Shown here in pieces: positions 6,186 to 14,844 of a stretch of 33,212 bases of DNA. A program made the position numbers and the translations under genes. The stretch's first letter is position 1. Each line of letters begins with the position of its first letter. Source of the stretch: an uncultured Oscillospiraceae bacterium (GTDB lineage: Bacteria; Bacillota; Clostridia; Oscillospirales; Acutalibacteraceae); the NCBI GenBank assembly GCA_900541565.1, contig UQKB01000019.1:1-33212 (forward strand). The letters run 5' to 3'. The notes below the pieces were generated by a model. The model was not told where the DNA came from. It saw only the letters and a list, made by a program, of their open reading frames with translations, and made no database searches.

Positions 6186-7658
6186 ATGGGCCGCATAGAG
6201 GGTAAAATTGCCCATATCAGTAAATTGCTCCAAAACAAGCAGATTTCCTGCGAGGAGCTGACAAACCAATACTTACAGCAGATCGACAGGCTAAATGGAA
6301 CGCTCAACGCCTATGTAAACGTAACGCCTGAAGCAGCGCTAGAGACAGCCAGAAAAGTAGACCGCAAGATTGCACAGGGAACTGCTATCTCCCCGCTTGC
6401 CGGTATCCCCATGACGCTAAAAGACAATATATCCACCAAAGGGATTGAAACCACCTGCTGCTCTAAAATTCTCAAGGGCTATACGCCTATATACAACGCA
6501 ACCGTATGGGATATTCTACAACAGCATGACGCCGTTTTGCTGGGAAAAACCAACATGGATGAATTTGCCATGGGTTCTTCCTGTGAAACCTCCTGCTTTG
6601 GCGGTGCACGCAACCCCCATAATACAGAACATGTGGCCGGCGGCAGCTCCGGCGGCGTTGCCTCTGCCGTGGGCGGCAACCTGGCCGTATACGGCCTTGG
6701 GTCCGATACAGGCGGCTCCATTCGGCAACCTGCAAGTTTTTGCGGCATTGTGGGGCTTAAGCCCACGTATGGCACGGTGTCTCGGTACGGGCTGGTTGCA
6801 TACGCCTCAAGCCTTGACCAGATTGGACCTATCGCTACAACCGTTGAGGACGCCGCTTTCATTTATGATGCGATTTCGCTTTACGATGAAAAAGATTCCA
6901 CTTCGCAGGGAAAAAGGGGCGCAAACACTTTTGATACGCTTCAAAACAGTTTAAAGGGCATGAAAATCGGCATTGCCAAAGAGTATCTTGACGGTGTGCG
7001 CGACGATGTAAAACAATCCATTGAGAATGCGGCGAAAATTTATGAGGAGCTTGGCGCGCAGATCGTCTATTTTGACCTTCCCGCATTAAAATACGCACTC
7101 CCCGTATATTATATCTTGGCCTGTGCGGAGGCCTCTTCCAACCTGGGCCGCTATGACGGTATTCGCTACGGCTATAAAACGCCGCAGTACCTTGACACAA
7201 ACGACATGGTCTGCAAAACGCGCAGCGAAGGTTTTGGCAAAGAGGTGCAGCGCAGAATCCTTCTGGGTACTTACGTGCTAAGCGCAGGCTATTATGACGC
7301 TTATTATAAAAAGGCGCAGAACCTGCGTGGTTCTATTGTAAAAGCGTTCCAAAACGCATTTGCAAATTGCGACGTTATCCTTGCGCCCACTGTCCCCATG
7401 ACTGCCTTTCGGGCAGGGCAGGCGGTAAGCGACCCTATTGAAACCTACCTGACAGATATCTGTACCGTTCCGGTCAATATAGCGGGTCTTCCCGCCGTAT
7501 CTATTCCCTGTGGCTTCAATGCAAAGGGCATGCCCATCGGCATGCAGCTGATTGGCAACAGCTTTTGCGAAGGCAAAATTCTAAACGCCGCATGGCAATT
7601 TGAAAACGCTGCGCGCGACGCTGTTTTTAAATCCGCAGAAATGGGGGTAAAAATATGA
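6186..7658 (+). CDS. gatA: Asp-tRNA(Asn)/Glu-tRNA(Gln) amidotransferase subunit GatA
   Basis: GatA is the amidase subunit. It releases ammonia from glutamine, and the ammonia is channelled to GatB to amidate Asp-tRNA(Asn) or Glu-tRNA(Gln). The 490 residues carry the amidase-signature triad: Lys79 in MTLKDN, cis-Ser154 in AGGSSGG and nucleophile Ser178 in DTGGSIRQPA. These numbers agree with those known for Staphylococcus GatA. The gene ends in a 4-nt ATGA overlap with gatB, so equal synthesis by coupled translation is expected. The start has GGAAAGGAC upstream. Confidence 0.97.
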   Translation: MGRIEGKIAHISKLLQNKQISCEELTNQYLQQIDRLNGTLNAYVNVTPEAALETARKVDRKIAQGTAISPLAGIPMTLKDNISTKGIETTCCSKILKGYTPIYNATVWDILQQHDAVLLGKTNMDEFAMGSSCETSCFGGARNPHNTEHVAGGSSGGVASAVGGNLAVYGLGSDTGGSIRQPASFCGIVGLKPTYGTVSRYGLVAYASSLDQIGPIATTVEDAAFIYDAISLYDEKDSTSQGKRGANTFDTLQNSLKGMKIGIAKEYLDGVRDDVKQSIENAAKIYEELGAQIVYFDLPALKYALPVYYILACAEASSNLGRYDGIRYGYKTPQYLDTNDMVCKTRSEGFGKEVQRRILLGTYVLSAGYYDAYYKKAQNLRGSIVKAFQNAFANCDVILAPTVPMTAFRAGQAVSDPIETYLTDICTVPVNIAGLPAVSIPCGFNAKGMPIGMQLIGNSFCEGKILNAAWQFENAARDAVFKSAEMGVKI

Positions 7659-9067
7659 AGTACGAAATGGTAGCAGGGTTGGAAACCCACATTGAACTTG
7701 CTACAAACACCAAAATTTTCTGCGGTTGCACCACACAGTTTGGGGGCAACCCCAACACCCACTGCTGTCCGGTTTGCATTGGCCTTCCCGGCACGCTGCC
7801 AAAGCTTAACCGCCAGGTGGTCCGGTATGCCATACTGGCCGGGCTTGCAACACATTGTCAAATTGCCAATATATCTAAAATGGACAGAAAAAATTACTGC
7901 TACCCCGACCTGCCCAAAGCATACCAGATTTCCCAATATGACAAACCGCTTTGTCTAAACGGTTATGTTGAGCTTTCAAACGGCAGAAAAATCCGCCTGA
8001 CCAGAATCCATATTGAAGAAGACGCCGGAAAACTGGTCCACAGCCATGGAGATACCTACGTAGACTACAACCGCGGCGGCGTACCTTTGATCGAAATTGT
8101 CAGCGAGCCCGACATCCGCAGCGTGGAAGAAGCCAAAGAATACGTGGAAAAGCTGCAATTGATCATGAAATATATTGGTATATCCGACTGCAAAATGCAG
8201 GAGGGATCCATGCGGTGCGACGTAAATATTTCCGTCCGTCCGCAGGGCAGCGAAAAATTCGGTACAAGAACAGAAATCAAAAATATGAATTCCATTACCT
8301 TTATGGCAAAGGCCATGGAGTACGAATATTCCCGTCAGGTCGATCTGATTGAAAACGGCGGGGAAGTGGAGCAGGAAACGCTCCGTTACGACGAGGCAAC
8401 CGACACCACTTCCAGTATGCGCGGTAAGGAAGACGCACACGACTATCGCTATTTCCGGGAACCGGACCTTGTAACGATTGAAGTGTCAGACGAAGAGATT
8501 CACGCTCTTAAAGAACGACTACCGGAGCTTCCATTTGAAAAACAGGCTCGTTATATTGATCAACTGCAGATTCCAAAGGCAGACGCACAGCTTCTGACCA
8601 AATACAGAAAAGTCGCCGAGTATTTTGAGCAGGCCATCCACGGTACGAAAAACCCTCGCACGGCGGCAAATTTCATCATTGGCCAAATTTTCAGAACCCT
8701 GGAAAATGACAGCGCAAAAGAGAACTTTGATGTAGCCGTTTCAGCGGAAAATTTAAACGGGCTGATTCGGCTGCTCGACGAAGGTAAAATCCGTATGAAC
8801 CTTGCAAAAACCACCCTTGACAAAATGCTGAAGACAGGCAAAAAGGCAACAGACTTTCTTTCTGAAAGCGACATGGGCGTTTTAGACGAACAGGCGCTTT
8901 TACAGCTGTGCCGACAGGCAATTGAAAGCAATCCGGGTGCAGTAAGCGACTATAAAAGCGGAAAAACCAAAGCGTTAAAGGCTCTGCTTGGCTTTGTTAT
9001 GAAAAACAGCCGGGGCAAGGCGGACGCCACCGCGGCGGAACAAAAACTCGTTGAGCTGATCGATTAA
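7655..9067 (+). CDS. gatB: Asp-tRNA(Asn)/Glu-tRNA(Gln) amidotransferase subunit GatB
   Basis: GatB binds the mischarged tRNA, phosphorylates the side-chain carboxylate with ATP and transfers ammonia from GatA. The 470 residues begin with GLETHIEL, followed by the cysteine-containing IFCGCTTQF and HCCPVCIGLPG segments. The catalytic cradle includes YCYPDLPKAYQISQYD and RIHIEEDAGK. The helical and YqeY-like tRNA-binding tail follows, from about residue 320. Its ATG overlaps the gatA stop. A terminator lies just after the stop, so this closes the operon. Whether the physiological substrate is Asp-tRNA(Asn), Glu-tRNA(Gln) or both depends on asnS and glnS elsewhere in the genome. Confidence 0.97.
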   Translation: MKYEMVAGLETHIELATNTKIFCGCTTQFGGNPNTHCCPVCIGLPGTLPKLNRQVVRYAILAGLATHCQIANISKMDRKNYCYPDLPKAYQISQYDKPLCLNGYVELSNGRKIRLTRIHIEEDAGKLVHSHGDTYVDYNRGGVPLIEIVSEPDIRSVEEAKEYVEKLQLIMKYIGISDCKMQEGSMRCDVNISVRPQGSEKFGTRTEIKNMNSITFMAKAMEYEYSRQVDLIENGGEVEQETLRYDEATDTTSSMRGKEDAHDYRYFREPDLVTIEVSDEEIHALKERLPELPFEKQARYIDQLQIPKADAQLLTKYRKVAEYFEQAIHGTKNPRTAANFIIGQIFRTLENDSAKENFDVAVSAENLNGLIRLLDEGKIRMNLAKTTLDKMLKTGKKATDFLSESDMGVLDEQALLQLCRQAIESNPGAVSDYKSGKTKALKALLGFVMKNSRGKADATAAEQKLVELID

Positions 9068-9072
9068 TTTTA

Positions 9073-9108
9073 AATACGCATATGTCTTGGGATATATGCG
9101 TATTTTTT
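9073..9108 (+). terminator. Rho-independent terminator after gatB
   Basis: AATACGCATAT (9073-9083) pairs with ATATGCGTATT (9094-9104) around a 10-nt loop. The T run ends at 9108. Confidence 0.85.
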
Positions 9109-9181
9109 CTCTTGCATAATTGCACTTACCCTTATACAAAAAAAATCTGTTGCTTCTAACATAAAATTTATTTTTTCGCTA

Positions 9182-9210
9182 TTTACACGGAGTCCAAACG
9201 GGACTATAAT
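9182..9210 (+). promoter_or_regulatory. Promoter of the zinc-ribbon membrane protein gene
   Basis: TTTACA (9182-9187) and a perfect TATAAT (9205-9210) have a 17-bp gap, 35 bp before the start codon. Confidence 0.75.
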
Positions 9211-9245
9211 AGTTTTACAAGTATTTTTATTGGAGGTTTTACATC

Positions 9246-9980
9246 ATGAAAAGCTGCCCTAAGTGCAACGCGCAGGTAAACGATACCACCAAGTTTTGTC
9301 CCAGCTGCGGCACGCAAATTCCACAGCCTGTAACAGCAAGTGCACAGCAACCCGCCTCTTTTCCGGGAACAAAAAGCACCCAGCAGGTAAATGCGCAGAC
9401 ACAGGCAAGTCAGCATGCTACATACCAGCAGCCGTCCGGTAATCAAAGGCCGCCGCAAAACGGTACAGGTCCCACCCCCGTTACACCTCCCCCTTATTAT
9501 ACGAGCACGCAGCAGACTGCCGGACAGGATGCATTTAAAAACGGTGTGAACAGTGCGGTGGATAAAACAAAGAATTTCTTTTTTAATACAACAGACGAAA
9601 GCACGCTTCATGACCAGGAAGATGTTGCACAAAACAAGGTTCTGGCGCTTGTAAGCTATTTGCATTACTTTTTCTTTATTCCAATGATCATTAAACCGCA
9701 GTCCAGATATTTGCGCTTTCACGGCAACCAGGGGCTTACTCTGTTTCTTTGCAGCCTTGCTCTTGCAATTGTGCACGCTGTTTTATGTACGCTTTTTGGG
9801 CTGTTCGCTTTTGCTGGGCCGGCCGGCGCCATTGCTTCTATTTTTCTCGTTTGCCTTTTCAGCGTTATCATTTACGGCAGTATTCTTCTCTGGACAATTT
9901 TGGGCATTTACAACGCTGTTACGGGAAAAGCCAAAGAACTTCCGTTGATTGGGCGTTTTCGTCTTTTAAAAGAATTTTAA
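9246..9980 (+). CDS. Zinc-ribbon plus DUF4870-like membrane protein
   Basis: The 244-residue protein has three parts. A zinc ribbon at the N-terminus has Cys4, Cys7, Cys18 and Cys21 (CPKC...CPSCG). A long Gln/Thr/Pro/Ser-rich linker runs from about 25 to 95. The C-terminal membrane domain starts with VLALVSYLHYFFFIP and has further hydrophobic spans between about 160 and 225, ending GIYNAVTGKAKELPLIGRF. The last part resembles the DUF4870/Tic20-like family of small integral membrane proteins, whose function is unknown. The zinc ribbon probably faces the cytoplasm. It is a single gene with its own promoter, a TTGGAGG ribosome site and a terminator at 10068-10101. I infer no specific role. Confidence 0.85.
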   Translation: MKSCPKCNAQVNDTTKFCPSCGTQIPQPVTASAQQPASFPGTKSTQQVNAQTQASQHATYQQPSGNQRPPQNGTGPTPVTPPPYYTSTQQTAGQDAFKNGVNSAVDKTKNFFFNTTDESTLHDQEDVAQNKVLALVSYLHYFFFIPMIIKPQSRYLRFHGNQGLTLFLCSLALAIVHAVLCTLFGLFAFAGPAGAIASIFLVCLFSVIIYGSILLWTILGIYNAVTGKAKELPLIGRFRLLKEF

Positions 9981-10067
9981 AAGAACCAAAGGACATAGTA
10001 GCCAAACGGTAATTTTTTAATATGTTTTTTCTGCCGCGCCTTTGTTTTTAATCGGTATTTACAATAC

Positions 10068-10101
10068 GCCGTCCATATGATATGGGCGGCTTTTTCTTTT
10101 T
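10068..10101 (+). terminator. Rho-independent terminator of the zinc-ribbon gene
   Basis: GCCGTCCATA (10068-10077) pairs with TATGGGCGGC (10081-10090) with one T-G wobble and a 3-nt loop. TTTTTCTTTTT follows. Confidence 0.85.
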
Positions 10102-10107
10102 AGCGCA

Positions 10108-10141
10108 ACAGTTCCCCGCTCCTACTGGAGCGGGGAACTGT
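10108..10141 (-). terminator. Perfect 15-bp hairpin between convergent genes
   Basis: ACAGTTCCCCGCTCC (10108-10122) pairs perfectly with GGAGCGGGGAACTGT (10127-10141) around a 4-nt loop. It is the likely 3' end of the SASP transcript from the right. There is no U tract in that direction, so it may block 3' exonucleases rather than terminate by itself. Confidence 0.55.
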
Positions 10142-10194
10142 CTGTAAAGCTTTCAATTTTTTATTTTTTAGCCTTACCGGTTTTATTTCATGTC

Positions 10195-10389
10195 TTATTT
10201 CATGTTCTTTTCGTACTGCTCGATCATTTTCTTAACCATCTGTCCGCCGACAGAACCCGCCTGGCGGGAGGTCAAGTCGCCGTTGTAACCCTGCTTGAGG
10301 TTTACGCCGACTTCAGAAGCCGCTTCCATCTTAAAACGGTCAAGAGCTTCTCTTGCTTCAGGTACTACGATCTGATTGCTGCTAGCCAT
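10195..10389 (-). CDS. Alpha/beta-type small acid-soluble spore protein (SASP)
   Basis: This 64-residue DNA-binding protein saturates and protects DNA in dormant spores. It has both hallmarks of the family. The first is ALDRFKMEAASEVGV (residues 15-29), with the germination-protease site just before Ala-Ala-Ser-Glu. The second is LTSRQAGSVGGQMVKKMIE (39-57), the most conserved block. AAGGAG precedes the ATG. It is monocistronic, convergent with the zinc-ribbon gene, and has a SigG-like promoter at 10478-10507. Synthesis in the forespore and breakdown during germination follow from the family. It shows that the organism belongs to a spore-forming lineage. Confidence 0.96.
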   Translation of the reverse strand: MASSNQIVVPEAREALDRFKMEAASEVGVNLKQGYNGDLTSRQAGSVGGQMVKKMIEQYEKNMK

Positions 10390-10444
10390 GTCTGTTTTAC
10401 TCTCCTTTTCTTAAGATTTTCACATATTTTATTGTCATTTCAAC

Positions 10445-10474
10445 TGCGGTGTATCAACCTCTTGATGAACGCCG
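10445..10474 (-). promoter_or_regulatory. Imperfect hairpin at the predicted 5' end of the SASP mRNA
   Basis: On the minus strand GCGGCGTTCATCAA (10474-10461) can fold back on TTGATACACCGC (10456-10445) with mismatches. The perfect parts are ATCAA/TTGAT and GCGG/CCGC. It would lie at the start of the leader if transcription begins near 10471, and could stabilise this spore mRNA. Confidence 0.35.
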
Positions 10475-10477
10475 CAA

Positions 10478-10507
10478 TAGTATTGTGTGATAATCTTTTT
10501 AATATAT
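10478..10507 (-). promoter_or_regulatory. SigG-like promoter of the SASP gene
   Basis: Read on the minus strand, ATATA (10507-10503) lies 18 bp before AATACTA (10484-10478). It fits the SigG consensus in four of five -35 bases and six of seven -10 bases. SASP genes are established SigG targets. The leader would be about 80 nt. Confidence 0.5.
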
Positions 10508-10652
10508 TGCAAGAAATTTTTGCCCTTTTTCTTTCCGCTTTTTTTCTTGTAAAACAAACCATGATAAAAAATAAGAATTTTTAAACAGTAATCCCGCTTA
10601 GCAGCGCCATTTTTGCAATTGGTTTTTCTTGTGTTATCCTTTTATTTTATAC

Positions 10653-11480
10653 CTATCTGGCTTCCTCCTGCGGGGCATCATATATCGTTTGCTGCATTAT
10701 ACTGCTTTGGCCAAACTTTCTAAACCGATCGTATCTGCGCTGTAACAGTTCCTGTACGTCCATCTGCGCATATTTTTCAAATGTGCGGTAAATCAGCCCC
10801 TTGAGGCTTTCAAACATTCTGCTTTCCTTTGTTTTTGGTTCGCGGATGATTCGTTCTATCACCTGCATCTGAAACAGGTCCTGCGCCGTCAGCTTCAGAC
10901 ATTCTGCCGCTTCCGCCGTTTTTGTCGAATCTTTCCACAATATGCTTGCACAGCCTTCCGGTGAAATCACGGAATAGACGGCATTTTCCAGCATCCAAAC
11001 CTCATCGGCTACCGCCAGTCCCAACGCGCCGCCGCTTTCACCTTCACCAATCAATATGGTAAGGATCGGTGTTTTCAGGGCTGACATCTCCATCAAATTT
11101 TCCGCAATCGCCTGCCCTTGACCGCGCTCCTCCGCGCCAATACCGCAAAATGCGCCGCTTGTATCCACAAGGCACAGCACGGGCCTGTTAAATTTTTCTG
11201 CCTGCTTCATCAAACGCAGCGCTTTTCTATAGCCCTCCGGATGCGGCGACCCAAAATTGCGTTCTATGCGCTCTTTTGTGTCCCTGCCTCTTTCCAGCCC
11301 AATCACCGTAACCGGCATGTTTTCCAGGCTGGCAAGCCCGCCGATTACCGCTTTATCGTCGCCAAAGCGCCGGTCGCCATGCATTTCAAAAAAGGTGTCG
11401 CCAAATAGGCTGTTTATATAATCGACAGATGTAAGCCTGTTGTTGGACCTCGCCTGCACTACTTTGTCAAATGCGCTCAT
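10653..11480 (-). CDS. accA: Acetyl-CoA carboxylase carboxyltransferase subunit alpha
   Basis: AccA and AccD form the carboxyltransferase that moves the carboxyl group from carboxybiotin to acetyl-CoA, giving malonyl-CoA. The 275-residue crotonase-fold protein has [30 protein letters not shown] (the oxyanion region) and [15 protein letters not shown]. It lacks the long N-terminal extension of the E. coli enzyme, as is common in Bacillota. I chose the ATG at 11480; AAAGGA is about 12 nt upstream, while an in-frame TTG at 11489 is too close to it. It is the last gene of the operon, 34 nt after accD. I see no clear terminator after it. Confidence 0.96.
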   Translation of the reverse strand: MSAFDKVVQARSNNRLTSVDYINSLFGDTFFEMHGDRRFGDDKAVIGGLASLENMPVTVIGLERGRDTKERIERNFGSPHPEGYRKALRLMKQAEKFNRPVLCLVDTSGAFCGIGAEERGQGQAIAENLMEMSALKTPILTILIGEGESGGALGLAVADEVWMLENAVYSVISPEGCASILWKDSTKTAEAAECLKLTAQDLFQMQVIERIIREPKTKESRMFESLKGLIYRTFEKYAQMDVQELLQRRYDRFRKFGQSSIMQQTIYDAPQEEAR

Positions 11481-11514
11481 AAAAGACAAATCCTTTCTGC
11501 TGTTTTTCAGGCTT

Positions 11515-12393
11515 TTACTGCAAGCCGTGCAGCTTCAACAGCTTTATAATCGTCATTTTTAAATCTTTACGTTTTACAACCGCGTCAATAAATCCCTTAT
11601 CCAGCAAAAATTCCGCCGTCTGAAAATCTTTTGGGAGCTTCTGGCGTATGGTCTGCTCAATCACCCTTGGGCCTGCAAACCCGATCAACGCATTCGGTTC
11701 GGAAAGAATAATATCTCCTTCCATTGCAAAACTTGCCGTTACACCTCCTGTAGTGGGGTCTGTCAGCACCGTAATATATAAAAGCCCCTGATCGCTGTGG
11801 CGTTTGACTGCAGCGCTGGTTTTGGCCATTTGCATCAGCGACAAGATACCCTCATGCATTCTGGCGCCGCCCGACACGGTACATACAACAATGGGCAAGC
11901 GATTTTTTGTCGCATATTCAAAGGCCCTTGTAACTTTTTCACCGGTAACGGTTCCCATACTTCCCATCATAAAGCCGGGTTCCATCACGCATAACACTGT
12001 ACGGATCCCGCCAATACGCGCAACACCCGTAACGACAGATTCATTTTCACCGCTTTTTAATTTACTGCTTTTAAGCTTACGGTCATATTCGGGAAAGCCC
12101 AAAATATTTTTGGATTCCATATCCCCGTTTGCCTCTTCAAAGCTGTCCCTGTCTGCAAGCAGGGCAATCCGTTCCCTAGCCGACAACCTCAGATGATGTC
12201 CGCATTTTGTGCAAACCTTGTTTGTTTCCTCCATATCGGACGCTAAAAGCAGGGTTTTACATTTTGGGCATTTCATCCACATGGCATCGGGTATATAGGG
12301 GCGGTTTTCCTCCACTGGTTCCCCTTCCAGCTCATTTTTTGGCTTTAAAAACGTAAAAATATCGCCATGAAACATAAGCAACCGTCCAATCAT
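11515..12393 (-). CDS. accD: Acetyl-CoA carboxylase carboxyltransferase subunit beta
   Basis: This is the zinc-containing half of the carboxyltransferase. The zinc ribbon uses Cys42, Cys45, Cys61 and Cys64 (KCPKC...VCTKC). The crotonase fold follows, with [14 protein letters not shown] and [18 protein letters not shown]. Length is 292 residues from the first ATG. A second ATG at codon 7 (MFHGDIF) is also possible, and neither has a strong ribosome site, so the start is uncertain by six residues. It sits 43 nt after accC. In E. coli the zinc domain also binds accA/accD mRNA; whether that happens here is unknown. Confidence 0.95.
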   Translation of the reverse strand: MIGRLLMFHGDIFTFLKPKNELEGEPVEENRPYIPDAMWMKCPKCKTLLLASDMEETNKVCTKCGHHLRLSARERIALLADRDSFEEANGDMESKNILGFPEYDRKLKSSKLKSGENESVVTGVARIGGIRTVLCVMEPGFMMGSMGTVTGEKVTRAFEYATKNRLPIVVCTVSGGARMHEGILSLMQMAKTSAAVKRHSDQGLLYITVLTDPTTGGVTASFAMEGDIILSEPNALIGFAGPRVIEQTIRQKLPKDFQTAEFLLDKGFIDAVVKRKDLKMTIIKLLKLHGLQ

Positions 12394-12436
12394 CTCTATT
12401 TATTTTCCATATGGTTCCTGCAGGTATGGATCTTTT

Positions 12437-13786
12437 TTACTTTTGCAAATTTTTTTCTCTTTTTTCCATAAAGTCGGTCGTATATGTGCCGTCTACAAAG
12501 GCAGGCGCAGAAAGTATTTCAATCTGCAAATCCCTGTTGTGTTCCACTCCATGAATATTCAGCTCACTAAGCGCCATTTTCATTTTTCGAATTGCCTGCT
12601 CCCTGGTGCGGGCCTGGACAATCAGCTTGCCAATCATAGAATCATAAAACGGGGGAATTTCATAATCCTGGTAAATCGCCGTATCAAAGCGCACGCACGG
12701 TCCGCCGGGAATATGAAGCTTATAAATCCTGCCGCAGCTCGGCCGAAAACCAAGGTCGGGGTTTTCCGCATTAATTCTGCACTCTATAGCATTTCCATGT
12801 ATGTAAACCTTATCCTGCCGGATCGTAAGTTCATTGCCTGCAGCAATACGAATTTGCCACTGGACAAGGTCATTATTCGTAACCATTTCTGTAACGGGGT
12901 GCTCAACCTGCAACCGGGTATTCATTTCCATAAAATAAAAATTTCCATCCTGGTCCAGCAAAAACTCCACCGTTCCCGCGTTTATATAATGGACGGCCTG
13001 CGCCGCTTTTTTGGCGGCCTCCATCATTTTCTCCCTTGTCTGCGCATCAATCGCCGGCGAAGGGCTTTCTTCTATCAGCTTCTGGTTTTTTCTCTGTATG
13101 GAGCATTCCCGTTCGCCCAGACAAATGATATGCCCATATTTGTCGCAAAGCAACTGCATCTCTATATGCTTGACAGGGCTTAAAAATTTTTCCATATAAA
13201 CGGCACCGTCGCCAAACGCACTGTGCGCTTCGCTGGAAGCCGCGTAAAATGCGCTTTCAAAATCCTCCATGCAGTCCACGCGGCGGATTCCTCGCCCGCC
13301 GCCGCCGCTGCGCGCTTTAATCAAAAGCGGAAACCCAATTCTTTCTGCCTCTGCCTTTGCCTGTTCAATACTGCTGACAATGTCGCAGCCGGGCGTTACA
13401 GGCACGCCCGCTTCGCGCATAGTTCTTCTTGCTTTGTCCTTATCCCCAAGCAGCGCAATCATTTGGGAAGAAGGGCCGATAAACTCTATATTACACTGCT
13501 CGCACAGTGAAACAAACTTTGCATTTTCTGAAAGCAGCCCATACCCCGGATGGATTGCCTGCGCGCCGGAGGCAACTGCAACGGTAAGGATTGCCGCCAT
13601 ATTCAGGTAGCTGTCCGCCACCTGCGGCCCTCCAACACAGTAGCTTTCGTCGGCAAGCTGCACATGCATTGCATTCTTATCCGCCTGGGAATAGATTGCA
13701 ACCGTCGCAATCCCCATTTCTCTGCATGCCCGTATAATCCGCACTGCAATTTCACCGCGATTTGCTATGAGTATTTTGGAAAACAT
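12437..13786 (-). CDS. accC: Acetyl-CoA carboxylase biotin carboxylase subunit
   Basis: AccC uses ATP and bicarbonate to carboxylate the biotin on AccB. The 449 residues have the N-terminal biotin carboxylase domain (ILIANRGEIAVRIIRACREMG), the ATP-grasp glycine loop KARSGGGGRGIRRV and the metal and catalytic region FYFMEMNTRLQVEHPVTE. The C-terminal domain is complete, so this is a free-standing subunit rather than a pyruvate carboxylase fragment. TGGAGG lies 8 nt before the ATG. It follows fabZ by 74 nt; that spacer holds AAAGCGG/CCGCTTT arms that could form a loose hairpin. Confidence 0.97.
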   Translation of the reverse strand: MFSKILIANRGEIAVRIIRACREMGIATVAIYSQADKNAMHVQLADESYCVGGPQVADSYLNMAAILTVAVASGAQAIHPGYGLLSENAKFVSLCEQCNIEFIGPSSQMIALLGDKDKARRTMREAGVPVTPGCDIVSSIEQAKAEAERIGFPLLIKARSGGGGRGIRRVDCMEDFESAFYAASSEAHSAFGDGAVYMEKFLSPVKHIEMQLLCDKYGHIICLGERECSIQRKNQKLIEESPSPAIDAQTREKMMEAAKKAAQAVHYINAGTVEFLLDQDGNFYFMEMNTRLQVEHPVTEMVTNNDLVQWQIRIAAGNELTIRQDKVYIHGNAIECRINAENPDLGFRPSCGRIYKLHIPGGPCVRFDTAIYQDYEIPPFYDSMIGKLIVQARTREQAIRKMKMALSELNIHGVEHNRDLQIEILSAPAFVDGTYTTDFMEKREKNLQK

Positions 13787-13860
13787 TTTATTCCTCCATA
13801 AAAGCGGATACCTTGCCGTCCGCTGTAAAAATTGTTGCCGCCGCTTTAAAAAAGCACAGC

Positions 13861-14283
13861 CTATTCTTCATTCTTTACAAGCGCAAAGGCAAATTCCGCA
13901 CTTGCGCAAAGTTTGCCATCCACATAGCCTTTGGCCTCTACAAAATAAAACGCGCCTCTGCTTTTTACCAACGTACATACCGTCTCAAGCGTGTCGCCGG
14001 GCAGCACCTTGTTCTTAAATTTTACATTGTCCATTTTGGTAAAATAAGGTGTTGTCCCCTTGGCGCGTTCCCCCAAAAGCACGCAGCTTGCCTGCGCCAT
14101 CGCTTCACACAAAATCACACCCGGCACAACCGGATTGCCGGGAAAATGCCCCTGCAAAAAAAATTCGTCGCCGCGAATGGTAAGCTTTCCTTTGGAAGTA
14201 TTTTCATCTATCACATCCGCTTCATCCACCAGCAGCATCGGCGCGCGGTGCGGTATAATCTTTTTAATTTCTTCCTGGTTCAT
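13861..14283 (-). CDS. fabZ: 3-hydroxyacyl-ACP dehydratase FabZ
   Basis: FabZ removes water from 3-hydroxyacyl-ACP to give trans-2-enoyl-ACP. The 140-residue hot-dog-fold protein has the catalytic His46 in LQGHFPGNPVVPG and Glu60 in CEAMAQA. The start has AAAGGTTGG upstream. It lies between accB and accC, exactly as in the Streptococcus fab operon. No fabA or fabM gene is seen here, so the origin of unsaturated fatty acids, if any are made by this pathway, cannot be read from the window. Confidence 0.95.
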   Translation of the reverse strand: MNQEEIKKIIPHRAPMLLVDEADVIDENTSKGKLTIRGDEFFLQGHFPGNPVVPGVILCEAMAQASCVLLGERAKGTTPYFTKMDNVKFKNKVLPGDTLETVCTLVKSRGAFYFVEAKGYVDGKLCASAEFAFALVKNEE

Positions 14284-14357
14284 GGATTTCCAACCTTTCT
14301 AAACAGCTCTTAGCTTTTACAGCTTTTTATGTACAAAAATTGGTAAAGCCGTCCCTC

Positions 14358-14819
14358 TTACAAAATTTTGAACAACGGCTGTCCAAACTCCACAATGTCC
14401 CCATTCTGCACGCAAATTTCCTTGATTGTGCCGTCCTGCGTCGCCGTAATTTCGTTCATCAGCTTCATTGCTTCTATAATACATATGACATCGCCTTTTT
14501 TAACGGCAGAACCCACGCTTACATACGGCGCTGCATCTGGGGAAGGCGCTGCATAAAACACACCCACCATGGGCGCTGTTATAGCCTGCATACCGTCGTC
14601 CTTTTGCGTTTCCGCCTTTGGTGCATCAAGCTGCCCAGAGGCCTGTGCCGCAGCATTTTGCGCCGGCTGTACCTCCCGGATTACTGTCGCAGGGGCACCT
14701 GTTTCTTTTTTAATCATCAGGCGCTGGCCCTTTTCATCCCTGATCTCAAAACAGGAAATATCTGTTTTATCAATTGTATTAATTAAATCCTTCAATTGCT
14801 CCAGTTCATACATAGCCAT
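14358..14819 (-). CDS. accB: Acetyl-CoA carboxylase biotin carboxyl carrier protein
   Basis: AccB carries biotin between AccC and the AccAD carboxyltransferase. From the chosen ATG it has 153 residues: an N-terminal helix (YELEQLKDLINTID), an Ala/Pro/Gln-rich hinge at about 41-75, and the biotinyl domain with EAMKLMNE, where Lys119 is the biotinylation site. I chose 14819 because TGAGGAGAAG lies just upstream. The frame stays open 30 codons further, but that stretch overlaps the end of fabF and is not like the family. Confidence 0.96.
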   Translation of the reverse strand: MAMYELEQLKDLINTIDKTDISCFEIRDEKGQRLMIKKETGAPATVIREVQPAQNAAAQASGQLDAPKAETQKDDGMQAITAPMVGVFYAAPSPDAAPYVSVGSAVKKGDVICIIEAMKLMNEITATQDGTIKEICVQNGDIVEFGQPLFKIL

Positions 14820-14844
14820 TGCAAACTTCTCCTCAGATTGTATT

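Noticed and set aside
10560..10652. Small gene or terminator after accA
   Set aside because: Only a 9-codon ATG frame and weak 4-bp stems are present.
13787..13860. Possible extension of fabZ or a small gene in the fabZ-accC spacer
   Set aside because: A plausible-looking peptide ending in KVSAFMEE is in a different frame from fabZ and has no start codon or ribosome site of its own.
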